From Physcomitrium patens (Eukaryota; Streptophyta; Bryopsida; Funariales; Funariaceae): 64,000 nt of DNA. Location: contig NC_037273.1 in assembly GCF_000002425.4 (NCBI RefSeq), positions 2,276,904 through 2,340,903 of the forward strand, given 5' to 3'. The notes beneath the pieces are model-generated. The model saw only the letters and a program-made list of their open reading frames with translations, was not told the DNA's origin and did no database searches. The position numbers and the translations under genes are program-made. Shown piece after piece: positions 35,106 through 46,881 of this stretch (positions are counted from its first letter, which is position 1; each line of letters opens with the position of its first letter).

Positions 35106-37835
35106 TCACGTTGGTCTTTCGTTGTTCTTGATCTTCTTTTAATTATATCTTCATTGTTAGATATAGCTTTGATAAATGATTTGCTAAATCTTTTACCACA
35201 AGATTATCAACTTTTAAAAAGTCAAAAATATCAAGTTGTAGATGATAACCATAATTGGTAAAGAAAGGTGTTTGTTGAGTAGAAGAATATATCAAATTAT
35301 TGTATGCAAAGTCTAAAAATGGCAAAAAAATTATCTAATCATCTTGATGATAGTTGATGGTATAGCTCAAATACTGCTCCATAACTTGATTCATATGTTT
35401 CGTTTGTCCATCAATTTGAGGATGAAAAGCTGAAAGAAGCTTTATATCCACCTTTAAAATCTTAAATAGGATTCTTTAGAATCTTGATACAAATTGAGCC
35501 CCTCTATTTGATATAATATCCTTTAGCAATTTATCATAGCGATAGATATTGTTAATAAAAAGCTTAGCTATTTCTTTACCTAAAATAGATTTTGTATATG
35601 ATACAAAATATGCCATTTTGATAAAGCAATCTACAATTATAAATATGGAGTCATATGAATGTGAGACTAAAAGATCCATGATAAAATCCATAGAAATAGA
35701 AGACTATAATTGTTTTAGAATTGATAACAATTGAAGAAGTTCATAAGGTCGATGGCAAGGAGTCTTGGATCTTAAACAAATATCACATAATTGTACAAAG
35801 TCTTTTATCACCTTCTACATTTGTTGCTACCAAAAATCTCTAGATATAAGTTCTAAAGTCTTGTTGTATCCAAAATGTCCTTCTGCTAAAAAGTCATGAC
35901 ATGCTTGAAGAATACGTAAATGTGCTTCTGTTTTTGAAACATATAGGCATCCTTTGAAATAGAGAAGGTTGTTCTTGAACTTGAACTTTGAAATATCATG
36001 AGACTTAAAAGAAAGTATCTTGATATTTCAAATTAGAGGATCAGAGGACATACTTAATTGGATTTACTTGATAAAGATTGAATCAATAGTTAATGTTGAT
36101 TTTATTGCTCGAAGATGAAAATTCTTGAGCTTCAAGAGAATTATTCTTTATTGATCAAAAGATGCATCTCCTTCTTTTTGTGCTAAATAAGAATATCTAG
36201 AAATGACATCTAATAGACTTTATTATTTTTTGAGTCAATAGGTGATTTTGGAATTGAATTTGGATAAAGACATGCTCTAACGGGCTTGACTACAATTCAA
36301 AACATATGTTGATATGAAGTATTCGAGGTTCTTATGATTCGTATATACGATAAATGGACTTGAAATGCCTTCTAATTAATGATTCCATTCTTGAAATGAA
36401 TCTACAATTGCAAGGAGCTCTTTATCATGGATCTCATAATTAATTTTGGCTGCTAAAAATTTCCTCGAATGAAAAGCTACTAGGTGGAGTTTGTTATTTA
36501 TTTCTATTTATGATAATATAGCACCCATAGCAAAAAGTGATGCATCTATTTCCATAAAAAATACCTTGGAGTAGTCAACATGATACAAGATTGATGCAAA
36601 AATATACTCTTTTTTTTAAAGCATCAAATCATATTTTTACTTCTTTATTCTACTCGAGTTTGTCTTTACAAACATGTAAGTAGAGCTCCAACTTGAGAAA
36701 AGTTCTTGATAAAGATTTGGTAATAATTAGCAAAGTCCAAAAAGCATTGCACATCTCGTACTTTTCTTGAAATCTTCCAATCTATGATAGTTTGGACCTT
36801 CTTGGGATCCATCATAAGGCCTTTATTAGAAACGATGTATCCTAAAAATTCAACTTAAGTAGTATAGAATACATACTTTTCCAAGTTGGCATATAATCTT
36901 ATATCTCTAAGTTTTTGTACACATGACGAACATGAAATTTATGTTCTTTTATGTTCTTAGAGTAGATTAGAATGTCGTCTACTTAGTAAATAATAAAATC
37001 ATCCAAAAATTCATGAAAAACATCATTCATAAGATATTAAAAAATAGCCGGTGTATTTATGAGTCTAAAAGGCATGACATTATATTCAAAATGTCCATAT
37101 CTAATTGAAAAAGTAATCTTTCATTTATCTCTTTCTTTGATACAAACTAAGTTGTATGCTCCTCATAAATCTATTTTGGTATAGATCTTTACTTCATTGG
37201 GTTAGTAAAAAAGTCTTGAAATCAAAGACAAAAGATACATATTTTTGTTGGTGATCTTATTAAGTCCTCGATAATCCACACACATCGCTAGAGATCCGTC
37301 TTTCTTCTTCACAAATAAGATAGGAGCCCTAGCTAGAGATTTAGAATGGCATAGAAGTTCTTTGCCATGTTCTCATCAATGTATTTTTTTAATGCAATCA
37401 ACTTATTCTGCAAAAAGCTATAGATCGGTCCGAATGGTGGTTGAGTTTCTTTTTGTAGATCAATTGAGCTATCATAAGGTTGATGCTTTGGAAGAATATC
37501 TATATACTTTTTTTAAAAAATATCTTGTAATTCTTGATATTGACTAGGAATATTACTTGACATTTTTCCATCATTAAAAATAAGTGTAGTATATATAGCA
37601 AAAGATGATTTTTCTTTTGCAGCATGCATGAAAGCTCTCGCACCTACCAGTAAAGGTTTGGATATACTACACTTATGTACTTCTACTTCACTAACCCGAT
37701 CTTAGATTATACCATTAGAAAAATTAAGGTTACAAGAAATTTAATCTATTGGAGGGTTATATTTTTCTAGCCACAATAATCCTTAAATAATCAAATTGGA
37801 GGGAGATCTTATTACATTAAATACTACTACGCTAT
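35106..37835 (-). pseudogene. integrase, RNase H and RT remains of chromovirus copy 2
   Basis: Aligns in order with about 25340-28070 of copy 1. Readable pieces include an integrase segment (YDSIFIIVDCF, KLFINNIYRYD) and RT-region sequence. Differences from copy 1 are dominated by transitions that shift Arg, Pro and Asp codons. Broken many times. It ends at insertion C1. Confidence 0.75.
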
Positions 37836-38369
37836 TGTAGACTAGACAAATAAACTTTGTGATAAGTTACTAGTTGGTTATTGATAACCTTGAGAATAAG
37901 ATTTATAATTAGGCAGTTTAATTGGTAACAGTAAGATGTTAGTGGAATAAATGGTTAAGAATTCAAAGGGTCATAACCTTTGGAATCCGCAGGCCGATGG
38001 ATCATCTTTTTGGTAGGATAAATAGGTTGACGAAAGAGAGATCGAAGCCAAATTGTGAGAGTCGTAAGCCGGGATAAGCTTGGTGCTACCTCTTTATTTT
38101 CTTTGCTTTTATTATTTGCTTATGAAGAATTGTGATTGAGAGAAGTATTGTTGAATTAATAGTTGTAGAATGGATTATGAATTGAATAAAGATGGAAGTA
38201 GTAAGCCTTAGTATTTTGTAGTTGATAATTGATTTTAGATAGCCAGAGTACAGTCAATTGTGATACTAACAAACCCAATTCATATACCCAATCTTTCTCC
38301 TTGTTCGAACCCACCTCTATTAGTTCAATTGCTTTGGTATACTGAAGCTTGAATACAATGAAAACAACA
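37836..38369 (+). repeat. left LTR of element C1
   Basis: 534 bases from TGTAGACTAGACAAATAAAC to the AACA before the primer site. It has one copy of the 28-base unit found several times in the right LTR. Confidence 0.7.
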
Positions 38370-38589
38370 TTTTGGCTCCACTGTTGGAGAAATGATAATA
38401 ATATGAAATGTTAGAAATTGATTGTATGGGAGATGGAATTATATGTTGAATGAGAACATGAAAAGAACCAGTTTTATGGTTACAAATATGTGAGTTATAA
38501 TTCAAGGCAGTATTGATTTTGTTGAAAAGAATGAAAGATTATGAGTGATAATCATGAAGGGGAGGATTATCAAAGAATTAATCGATAAG

Positions 38590-40290
38590 CGAAAGAAAGA
38601 TAAGAGCGATTACATATAAGAAATATCCTATGAGAACGACAAAAAGGAATTGCAGGTCCAAGAAAAACCAAAGGAAAAAAACTTTGAATTCAAATAGGAA
38701 GGAGACCAGTGATAACACCAATGGCCATCGGAGTGCCAGAAGTACCAATTGCAGTACAAATGGGAGCAGTAGGAGACCGAACTACAAGTGTGGCACCATT
38801 ACCTACTTTTAGTGGTTGGCAGGCTTTGATCCCGATCACCATATATTTCAATTCTTGATAGCCTGTGTGGCTAATAATGGTAGAACTGAAGACATTTGGT
38901 TGAGATGGTTGTCAGTAACTTTAAAAGATACAGCTTTTGAATGGTATATTCAGCAATTAGTGGATAGATTTTTCAATTGGGAGGCCTTGAGGAATGCCTT
39001 TCTAATCCATTTTAGACCAATTGGATTTCAAGATCAGCTTTGAGAAAGTTTGATGAATAGCAAGATGTTTGCAGAGGAATCAGTAGAGACCTATTATAGC
39101 CAAATTGCGGATATACTTCATAAATGGTCAAATAATCAAATGTCAGATGCATTTATATCGAATATTGTCGATATTAATCAATGGTTTTTATCCACTAGAA
39201 TTGAAAATGTTTGTAAAAGAGGCTTGACCAACTATGGTAGAAGCATCATTGGCATGAGCAAAGATGTGGGAAGAATGTCATTATGACCAATTGTTAATAG
39301 TGGGGGCCACAATGATTCCAAGTTCAGGAAGCCAACAAATACAACCGAGAAATATGTCAATGGGTAATTATCCACAAATGGCTGCCTCCAATGTGAAGAA
39401 TGTTATGTTGCAACAACCAATTAATGCTACATCACTCTAAGCAATAGCGCCAATAATAATGACACCTTATTTTACATCGCCAACCTATCAACAATCAGAG
39501 TTGTTCACAAATGTGACTGTTAAAGATTCAAATGAAGCCTTGTTATTAAATCTAACAAAGAAGATGGAAGAATTGGCCGAGAATTTGGCTAAAGATAAAG
39601 AAAAATGATATAAGCCTTGTAATACGAGACCTAATGTATGGTGTAATAATTATAAGGGACATGATCATTTTGATACGGAATGTCCATCACCTAGACAAAT
39701 AGGTATTCAATATACATTTTACGGAAGAAAGTACTCTACCCAAAACTGCTGGCATTTACAAAGGCAACAACAATTCAGTAATCATACCATGATCCCACTA
39801 ACTCAATGGAAAGTCAATCAAGTTCAAATAAGAAACACATATGGATAGAATGGAAATCGATCTAATTGATAAAATTGAACATTCAATAACTTTCAAAGTT
39901 CCAATTTTAATCAAGGGTCTGCATCAAACCCCCAGAACTACGGGAAGGAGCAGCAGAGGTATCAGCAATATGCTCCTTTGATGTCATCGAACAAAGTTCT
40001 CTCCATACCAATGGGACAACCAAGATCATTTTCTTACCCTACATAAAACAAGCCTAGTAGGAATATACCAATGGAGACACCTAATATGCTAGATAGAGGT
40101 GGAAGAAGACCACTTCGTTGTTTCCGTTGTAGATAGATTGATCATTATGCCAGTGAATGTCCCAATCCCAAAGCCAGTGATGATTATACACCAATGTGGG
40201 TAAATTGCAAGCAGTCGGGACATACTTATCAGCAATGTAATGCTCCGTTCAATTTTAATAATCAAGATCAGCAGATCCAAAGTTAAGGAA
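38590..40290 (+). pseudogene. gag region of element C1
   Basis: A Gypsy capsid-like segment at 38816-39286 (IWLRWLSVTLKDTAFEWYIQ, NAFLIHFRPIGF) and, near 40110-40240, two zinc-knuckle-like groups (CFRC...HYASECPNP and CKQSGHTYQQC). It is broken. The capsid wording is unlike the chromovirus Gag. Confidence 0.65.
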
Positions 40291-40939
40291 AAATGAAAGA
40301 GATAAATCAAGATCCTAAAGATTCACTAGTTCATCGGGTAGAAGTAGTCCAAGCTGTTCTTACTAGAAGTCAGCAAAAGGAGAAAGGACCAATTCAGCAT
40401 TTGGGTGAGCCTGATGCGAAGGACCAATTTGATCCAATTATGGAGACATCCAATCCAGGTCATGTTATGGGCCTCTTACCCAGTATGAGACTTGATTCGA
40501 TTGAGCAACCCAATGAGGTCCCGATTACAGAGGCTTCAGTTCTATGTCGAGCTATTCTATTCTCTACATAGTTTTGAAAAATATCTTTTCCGTTGAAAGA
40601 TCCTCTAAGAGGTGTGAATTCCAAAGAACCGATATCAACTCAATTGGGAGAACAATCTTACCCGTTGAAAGAACCGATTTTACAAGCTCTATCAAACTTA
40701 GTTCCAATAGCTTTATCAATTTTTAATATAGAGAAAACCAATTTATCTACATGGGTGACTAGGATTGGGAAGAAGAAACAGACATTGAGAATTATCACTA
40801 ATACAGAACCATATGATATTCTAAAAGATTTGGCCACCATACAGCCCGTGATCCCTATGAAGCAACTATTGGCGATGGGCCTTGAGTGCCAAACTATCTT
40901 GAATTCTTCATTAATTTGTCGCAGATCTCAAAATAAAGA

Positions 40940-42160
40940 AATCTGAGAAGTAAGTTTGAATTTCGATCCGGGTGCACCAACGATAGATGTCTCAATTGAT
41001 GGAGTATTAGTATCAAGAGTGCAAGTAGATAGAGGATCTAGTATAAATCTTATGGATGCCACTACAATGGAGGAGTTGGGTTTGGATCACTTATTGCCTA
41101 CTACAGTAGTTTTGAGAATGGCTGACTCCAGTCCAGTTAAACCTATGGCTATTTTACAAAGTATTAATGCAGTAATTGTAGGGATTACCTACAAAATTGA
41201 TTATATTATTTTCTAATTACGAAGCTCTATATTGTCATATCCAATTTTATTAGGGCGACCATGGTTGTATCAAGCTAAAGCTTGAAATAATTAAGGCCGT
41301 GGTACATTGACAATTGGAAAAGATAATGATAAAATTGTACTTTAAATATACCATGTCTAATATCACGAAGAAACTCAAGTTGCCAGTTTAGAATTCACGT
41401 CGGATTGTGAAGATGAATCTATAGAAGAAGAAATTGGTGCACCTGACTCAATTTATCCTCCTACAAGACAAGTTGTCAAGCACACTAGAATGAAATATCA
41501 GTGTAGGGGACCGGGAGAGTACTTAGTTCCTCCAGATGTTATTAACGATTCTGATCATATGATTGCATATTAGATGAATAGATGGAATGTTAATCACGTT
41601 AGTGCTATGGAACTAGAGTTGGAAAGTTTTAATGTGTCCGATTTTATGAAAGATTCTTGAATTGAGCAGAGGATTATTCTAGAGACTCCTGAAATTCCAC
41701 GATGTCAACCAATTCATTTAGGTACAGGGGAGGCTCCCCAAATCATTCAGATTTACGATAGTATAAAAGATAAGAAGAAAGAAATTTGGATGGATTACTT
41801 TTTAATACATAAAAGTACTTTTGTATGGTCGTATGTGGATTTGAAAAGAATTCTAGTTGAAGTTTGTGAACATTGTATCATTTTAGAGGAAAATGCTAAA
41901 TTGATATGGCATACACAATATCGCCTTAATTTTAAATATTCTCTCATAGTAAAAGAGGAATTGGACAAGCTTCTTGCAGTTGGTTTTATTTACCCGGTAT
42001 CGAATAGTGAGTGAGTTTCTCCAATCATCATAGTACCAAAAAAGAATAGAAAATTCTGAATTTGTCAAGATTTCTGGAAACTTAATGCGGCCTCCAAGAA
42101 AGATTACTTCCCATTTCCTTTTACGGACAGTATGGATAACATGTTGTCATTATCACCAGA
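40940..42160 (+). pseudogene. protease and partial RT of element C1
   Basis: 40956-41216 reads as an aspartic protease of Tat/Athila type (VQVDRGSSINLMDATTMEEL, VVLRMADSSPVKPM). 41790-42100 holds the RT entry (KEELDKLLAVGFIYPVSNSE, then IIVPKKN). Later RT, RNase H and integrase blocks are not recognised. It is broken. Confidence 0.65.
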
Positions 42161-42289
42161 TAATAAAAGAATAGGAGTGGGGCACCAGTTGAAGTCATTC
42201 TGTGGTATTATTGTGGGTTGGTTGAAGTGCCATTTTCTTATATTTCTTATATTTTCGAGAGTAATAGTTTCAATTAAGAGTTAATAGTG

Positions 42290-42575
42290 AGAAGCCGGTC
42301 ACAAGTATCGATTGAAGATGTTCCAGAATGGATGAGTCAGCAATAGCAACAATTGGAACTTCGGGATGTCCAAATCTTGAAATTGGAAGGTCAAGTCCAT
42401 GAATTGAGAGAGTATAATGAAGATCTATTGAAGTAGTTGAGGAAGGAGTCGATGGACAGACTGGAGGAGGAAGAAGAAGATTTGCAATTAGAACCAGATT
42501 TGGTGGAACGTACATTCAATAATGTAGCAAATGATCAATTGGATGGGCCAGAAGAAACAATACCATTTTAGAGTT
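42290..42575 (+). pseudogene. coiled-coil coding relic near the 3' end of C1
   Basis: In one frame this reads pieces such as QQLELRDVQILKLEGQVHEL and EEEEDLQLEPDLVERTFNNV, a helical, Glu-rich sequence following the partial RT. Not a recognised Gypsy domain; it may be a tail of gag-pol or an acquired segment. Broken. Confidence 0.35.
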
Positions 42576-42646
42576 TTCTTAAGTAGTTTTTAAATAGGTA
42601 ACAATTGTGTGTTTGCGAGGGCGCTGCACAATTAGGAGCGCATCTA

Positions 42647-43264
42647 TGTAGAATAGACAAATAAACTTTGTGGTAAGTTATTGTTTGGTTATTGATAACC
42701 TTGAGAATTAAACTTATGGTTAGGCAGTTTAGTTGGTAACAGTAGGATGTTAGTGGAATAAATGGTTAAGAATTCAAAGGGTCATAACCTTTGGAATCCG
42801 CTCATCGATGGATCATCTTTTTGATAGGATAAATAGGTTGAGGAAAGAGAGATCGAAGCCAGACTGTGAGAGTCATAAGTCAAGAGCTAGACTGTGAGAG
42901 TCATAAGCCGAGAGCCAAATTGTGAGAGTCATAAGCCGAGAGCCAGACTGTGAGAGTAATAAGTTGGAGTAAGTTTGGTGCTACCTCTTTGTTTTCTTCG
43001 CTTTTATTATTTGCTTATGAAGAGTTATAATTGAAAGAAGTATTATTGAATTGATAGTCATAGAATGGATTATGGATTGAATTAAGATGGAAGTAATAAG
43101 CCTTGGTATTTTGTAGTTGATAATTGATTTCAAATAGCCAGAGTATAGTCAATTGTGATAGTAACAAATCCAATTCATATAACCAGTCTTTTCTCATGTT
43201 CGAACCCACCCATATTAGTTCAATTGCTTTGGTATACTGAAGCTTGAACACAATGAGAACAATA
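42647..43264 (+). repeat. right LTR of element C1, with 28-base tandem units
   Basis: 618 bases. Between about 42848 and 42965 the unit AGACTGTGAGAGTCATAAGC plus about eight bases occurs four times, against once in the left LTR; three extra units account for the 84-base length difference. Confidence 0.7.
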
Positions 43265-44847
43265 GTTGTTATGATCTTTAATTGCTATATCTAAAAGAAT
43301 AGTCTCATGGGTAATATTTCCAAAAGACAACGAATGACCATCTATAACTTCTATATGTATAGATTTAGTTTTCTTGACTAAAAGTATTTTTTGATTTTTG
43401 ACAAAATCTTTGTCTATAAAACAAGTTGAGGCTCTTGAATCTAATAAGACAAAGACTTTGTGATTTTTAGGTCCTAAACATACATCTATTGTAAAACAAA
43501 GTAAAGGATTTGAGAAGAAAAAAAGACCTTTACTAGATATTGCATATAATTCTAGCCGCATGGTTCCTATTATAGCTGGAAGAACTTGTTTTTTGATACA
43601 TTATCTTCTTTGTACTTCTCATTTTGTAATTACTTTACTTCTTTGGATAATATTGAGTAGTGTGCTTAGTTTCTCTTTAATATAAACACAAACCTTCTAG
43701 GCGACGTCGAGTCTTTTCTTGCTCCGTGAGGGATTTAAAACATATCGTATTAATTTGCATTGGTTCTAGCCTTGATGAATATGTTTTAGAAAACTTGAGA
43801 GCTGCTACCATTACTTGACTTATTCCTCTCCAACCAAGTCTTTGTTCTTGATGCCTTTCAAATAATCAATTATTATATGCAATGGCTTGAGTAATAATTT
43901 TTTTTAAAGATTTTACTTTTGGCATTGTTAATAACAAATCTTTGACGCTATCCTTTAGTCCATATCAAAATTGATTGATAAGTACTTTGTCATTCTAATC
44001 CATATCGCAAGCGAGGTTTTGAAATTCAGTAGTATATATGGTAGTTGATCGTGATCCTTGTTGTAAAGATAAGAGCTTGATCTGTGCTACTTTTTCTTGA
44101 TTAATTTCTCCTAAAATAGCCATAAATACTTCTAGGAATGAATTCAAATCATAAAGGAGTCGTAAATCTTTTTATATTTAAAGTTCAAACAAGGAGAGAG
44201 TACTTCCTGATAGAAGTGTACCTATGAATCCAACTTGAATAAATCCATTGAAATATTGAAAAGGATGTAACTTTAGATAGAGCTTGACTTGTAGTAAAAA
44301 TCCTCAAAATTTTGATCTTGTTCCATCAAAATTTTCAGGCATATTAATCCTTGCCTCCATCATACTTGTAGAAACAAAACTCCCTGGATTTGGTTAAAAG
44401 ATTGATCTACTTCCTTCCTTCCGTTGTACAACTTCTTGCCATAGACTTTGAACTTCTTCCATATGCGTAGGTATAATATTTCCATAATTCACATTGGAAA
44501 TACATGCGATTTTTATTCTTAGAATGTTGACAAGTTCATGAAGATTTACAAGAGTTGTAAATCTATTTTTACTTCTCCTAAGAGTAGCATCCATAATCTT
44601 TCCTTCCATAGAGAACTCAAAAAAATTCAAAAAGTTAAATTAAAAGAGGGTAATCTCCAACTTCTAATAAAAATTTCCACAAAGATGGATAATCTATTTT
44701 TTTTAAGGAAAAGATTAGTGTTAGAAAAGAAGATTTTTTTGTTTATAGATAGATAGTTTGTAATCTTCAAAATACAACAATAGAAGTAGAGTAATCTATT
44801 CACTTTTAAAACAAGACAGAAATAGTATGTTAATACTCTTTTCAAAC
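43265..44847 (-). pseudogene. protease and gag remains of chromovirus copy 2
   Basis: Aligns with about 28070-29583 of copy 1: a protease stretch at 43265-43561 (VLLDSRASTCFIDKDFV) and diverged gag. Heavily broken. Confidence 0.7.
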
Positions 44848-45394
44848 TATCAAGGATATGAATCTTGAGGAAAGAAAATCCTCAATATATTCTTGTATCA
44901 CTGAAAAAACTAAAAAATCACTCAAAAGATGATGTAATATTAAACTAGAATGGCTATTACCAAAAAAAAAAAGATTGGAAAGTCTTAAAATTAGATAAAG
45001 GACTAAAAAGGCATTGACAAGAGTGAAGAAGGCTTCATTCTTGCTTCTATATACTCTTAACTAGGAGCTATGTGGCGATGTCCTCTAGGACTTTCAAAAC
45101 ATGTTGACTTTGCTAGCCACATGTCTTAACTTGCAAAGCAAGTTATCTATATATGTGCCACATATTTAGCTTGTTCTACAAGCTACTACATGGAGTTAAC
45201 TTGTCCCATAAGCTACCAACACATAATTAACTTATTGGCCAAATTTCTATCTTATAAATACATCTAAAGTCAAAACTACATATATGAAGCTTCTAGAAAG
45301 CTTCTTTAGAAAACTTTATGAAATTAATCTATATTTATCTAGTCCTACCTAATCACATAAGTAACTATTAGGATAAATGTATATGCGTATGACA
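44848..45394 (-). repeat. LTR of chromovirus copy 2 (5' LTR in element sense)
   Basis: About 547 bases, the partner of 15757-16306, ending GACA before CATTG. It keeps the palindrome (45016-45045), with one position changed to a G-T pair. Confidence 0.8.
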
Positions 45395-45768
45395 CATTGT
45401 CATTGCTATGTGCTTAATGTTGCCATTTCTACCTCCATTCTTGCATCTTCATCCCACCAAGTAGTAAAACACTTAAGTTTATTTCAACTTTCTTGCTTTG
45501 CAATACGATGGCGAAACCTCTAAGTGAGATTAGAAAGAGAAGAGAGTTTGAATGAGAGCTAAGAATAGAGGGAGTAGGAATTAGAAATAAGAAGGATCAT
45601 GATGAAAGTTGAGAACAAAGAAAGGCAAAGCTGGGAACAAGGGATGTTGGGATGAGAGTTGAAAACAAAGAGAATAGGATTGGGAACCATCATTTTTCAA
45701 ATGATAATTAAGAAAGGGTGGATTGATTTAGTAAAAAGATGGATCTATTTAACATTCTCCTTTATTTA

Positions 45769-46225
45769 TACCATTGAAGCCATATAAAACTTTCTTCTCA
45801 ATACATTTTATTTAAACTATATATTTATATCTATATATCTATGGTACTTGCATAAAGATATATCTACCCTCAACACCTCCACCAATGATAAAATAAAATA
45901 AACCATTTACTGGATCTGATTTGACCCCACGAGTGTTGACAGACAGATGTATGAAAATGAGATTAACCACGGATGAAGTTTGAATAGACGAAAACGAGAT
46001 ATTATTGGATGAGATCATGGATGGCGTACGAAAGGATGAAACCGAGATGGATCACGAATGAGACAGTGGATTATGTATCAGTAGATGAAAATAGGATGCC
46101 ATCTGGATGAAAACTTATCGAAGCCCGCTGCGGAGTTGGAGCTCGATCTCAGTTTTTGTGTGTAGCTAAAGATATTCGTAGTTTTGAGGCAAATTAGGGT
46201 TTTAGGATTTGTCGATCGGTTTGCC
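45769..46225 (+). promoter_or_regulatory. upstream region of BLOS2
   Basis: Composition becomes GC-richer from about 45920. Four loosely repeated words of form ATGAAAAYGAGAT lie at 45951, 45988, 46035 and 46084, spaced 37-49 bases apart. A telo-box in reverse (TTAGGGTTT, 46194-46202) sits 24 bases before the start codon, probably in the 5' leader. No clear TATA box. Confidence 0.4.
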
Positions 46226-46881
46226 ATGGCAGACACCGACGTCGTCAATTCGTCTGCTGGTGAAGCAGCAACAGAAGCAGCTTCCGCTCCAGCAGAGGAC
46301 GCTCCTGCAAGCTCTAGCGATGCGGCGCCATCGCCGTCTGCGTCTCACGCTCCTCCAGCTCCTCAGGCTGCCCCCGGCGATCCTCTTGCTAAGGCCTTGC
46401 AGACTCTCTTCCTGAACGTCACTACTCTTGTGCAAGGAGAGCTTCAGGTAAAGCTGCTCCTTCTCCTTCTCGTATCCTCATTCGATTTTGCTTCTGATAA
46501 GTTACGATACAGCTTTTTATTTTTACTTCACCAAAATTATGTTTCCTTGAAGAACAAGTGATCGTTAAAACAGGGTTTAAATTTTCTGTGTCTTGATGAC
46601 AGGCTGCGAATAGTGAATACGAATTGCTGGAGAGAATGAACTTGAGGGTGGCCAGTGAGCATGATAACCAAGCCGATTTCGCAGAAGGCCTTCGGGTTTT
46701 CGTGGAGCGACTGAAGCAAAAGAACGAGGGGTTCACCGAGTATATGCAGCAGATCGATGAAATTGATCAAGAAGTGACGGAGCTGGAGGCGGTGGTCTCT
46801 ACTCTCGACAATTATACGAGCAATTTGGAATCCAGAATTAGGATTGCTTGTGCTCAGGCTCATCCAAGGAGTATCCTGTAA
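46226..46881 (+). CDS. BLOS2: BLOC-1/BORC subunit 2 homologue (BLOS2), two exons
   Basis: Exons 46226-46447 and 46603-46881 with a 155-base GT-AG intron in phase 0 give about 166 residues. The first ~53 residues are low-complexity (Ala, Ser, Pro-rich); the BLOC1S2 domain follows, from DPLAKALQTLFLNVTTLVQG through ELLERMNLRVASEHDN and VFVERLKQKNEGFTEYM to a coiled coil at ~125-150 (IDEIDQEVTELEAVVSTLDN). BLOS2 is shared by BLOC-1 and BORC, complexes acting on endosomes and lysosomes in animals; the Arabidopsis homologue is linked to endosome-to-vacuole transport. Animal BLOC1S2 is about 142 residues, so the extra length is the N-terminal tail. The start is the first ATG after the GC-rich leader (GCCATGG context). 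It looks intact. Confidence 0.9.

Larger units (their letters stand above)
37836..43264 (+). mobile_element. Gypsy element C1 (Tat/Athila-like primer site), in chromovirus copy 2
   Basis: LTRs 37836-38369 (534 bases) and 42647-43264 (618 bases), TGTAGA...AACA form, enclose gag, zinc knuckles, protease and a partial RT on the + strand. The flanks GCTAT and GTTGT are the expected 5-base duplication with changes. After the left LTR comes TTTTGGCTCCACTGTTGGAG, close to the tRNA-Asp-type primer site TTTTGGCGCC... of Tat/Athila elements. No RNase H or integrase is recognised, so the copy is probably non-autonomous. It is broken many times. The two LTRs differ in length by 84 bases through a 28-base repeat. 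Confidence 0.75.
15757..45394 (-). mobile_element. chromovirus copy 2 (Ty3/Gypsy), decayed, host of the nest
   Basis: Bounded by LTRs 15757-16306 and 44848-45394, flanked by CATTA and CATTG, a target duplication with one change. Its own sequence lies in four pieces: 16307-17028, 32894-33217, 35106-37835 and 43265-44847. In minus-strand order these give gag and protease remains, reverse transcriptase, RNase H, integrase, the pol 3' end and the post-pol region. The gaps are later insertions B1 (with A and copy 1 inside), B2 and C1. The LTRs differ at roughly one position in ten over the first 160 bases, so it is far older than copy 1. It is broken many times. Its LTR is a distinct subtype (starts TGTCAAAGATATGAATC) from that of copy 1. 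Confidence 0.85.
14299..45760. mobile_element. DNA transposon T2, split by a 29.6-kb nested retroelement block
   Basis: The left end (14299-14480) and the reverse complement of the right end (45500-45760) are the same T-family terminus: both carry ATGTTAAATAGATCCA, a TTTTTACTAAAT block and the CT-rich TTTTCAACT / CTCTCAT array seen in T1. They are flanked by the same eight bases, TTTATTTA (14291-14298 and 45761-45768). Chromovirus copy 2 (15757-45394) fills the middle, leaving about 1.8 kb of T sequence, near the 2.1 kb of T1. No transposase motif is seen. The single-element reading is inference from matching ends and flanks; the AT-rich duplication has some chance value. Confidence 0.6.

Noticed and set aside
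42848-42965. CRISPR-like array
   Set aside because: The 28-base units are directly adjacent without distinct spacers and lie inside a retroelement LTR of a plant-like genome.
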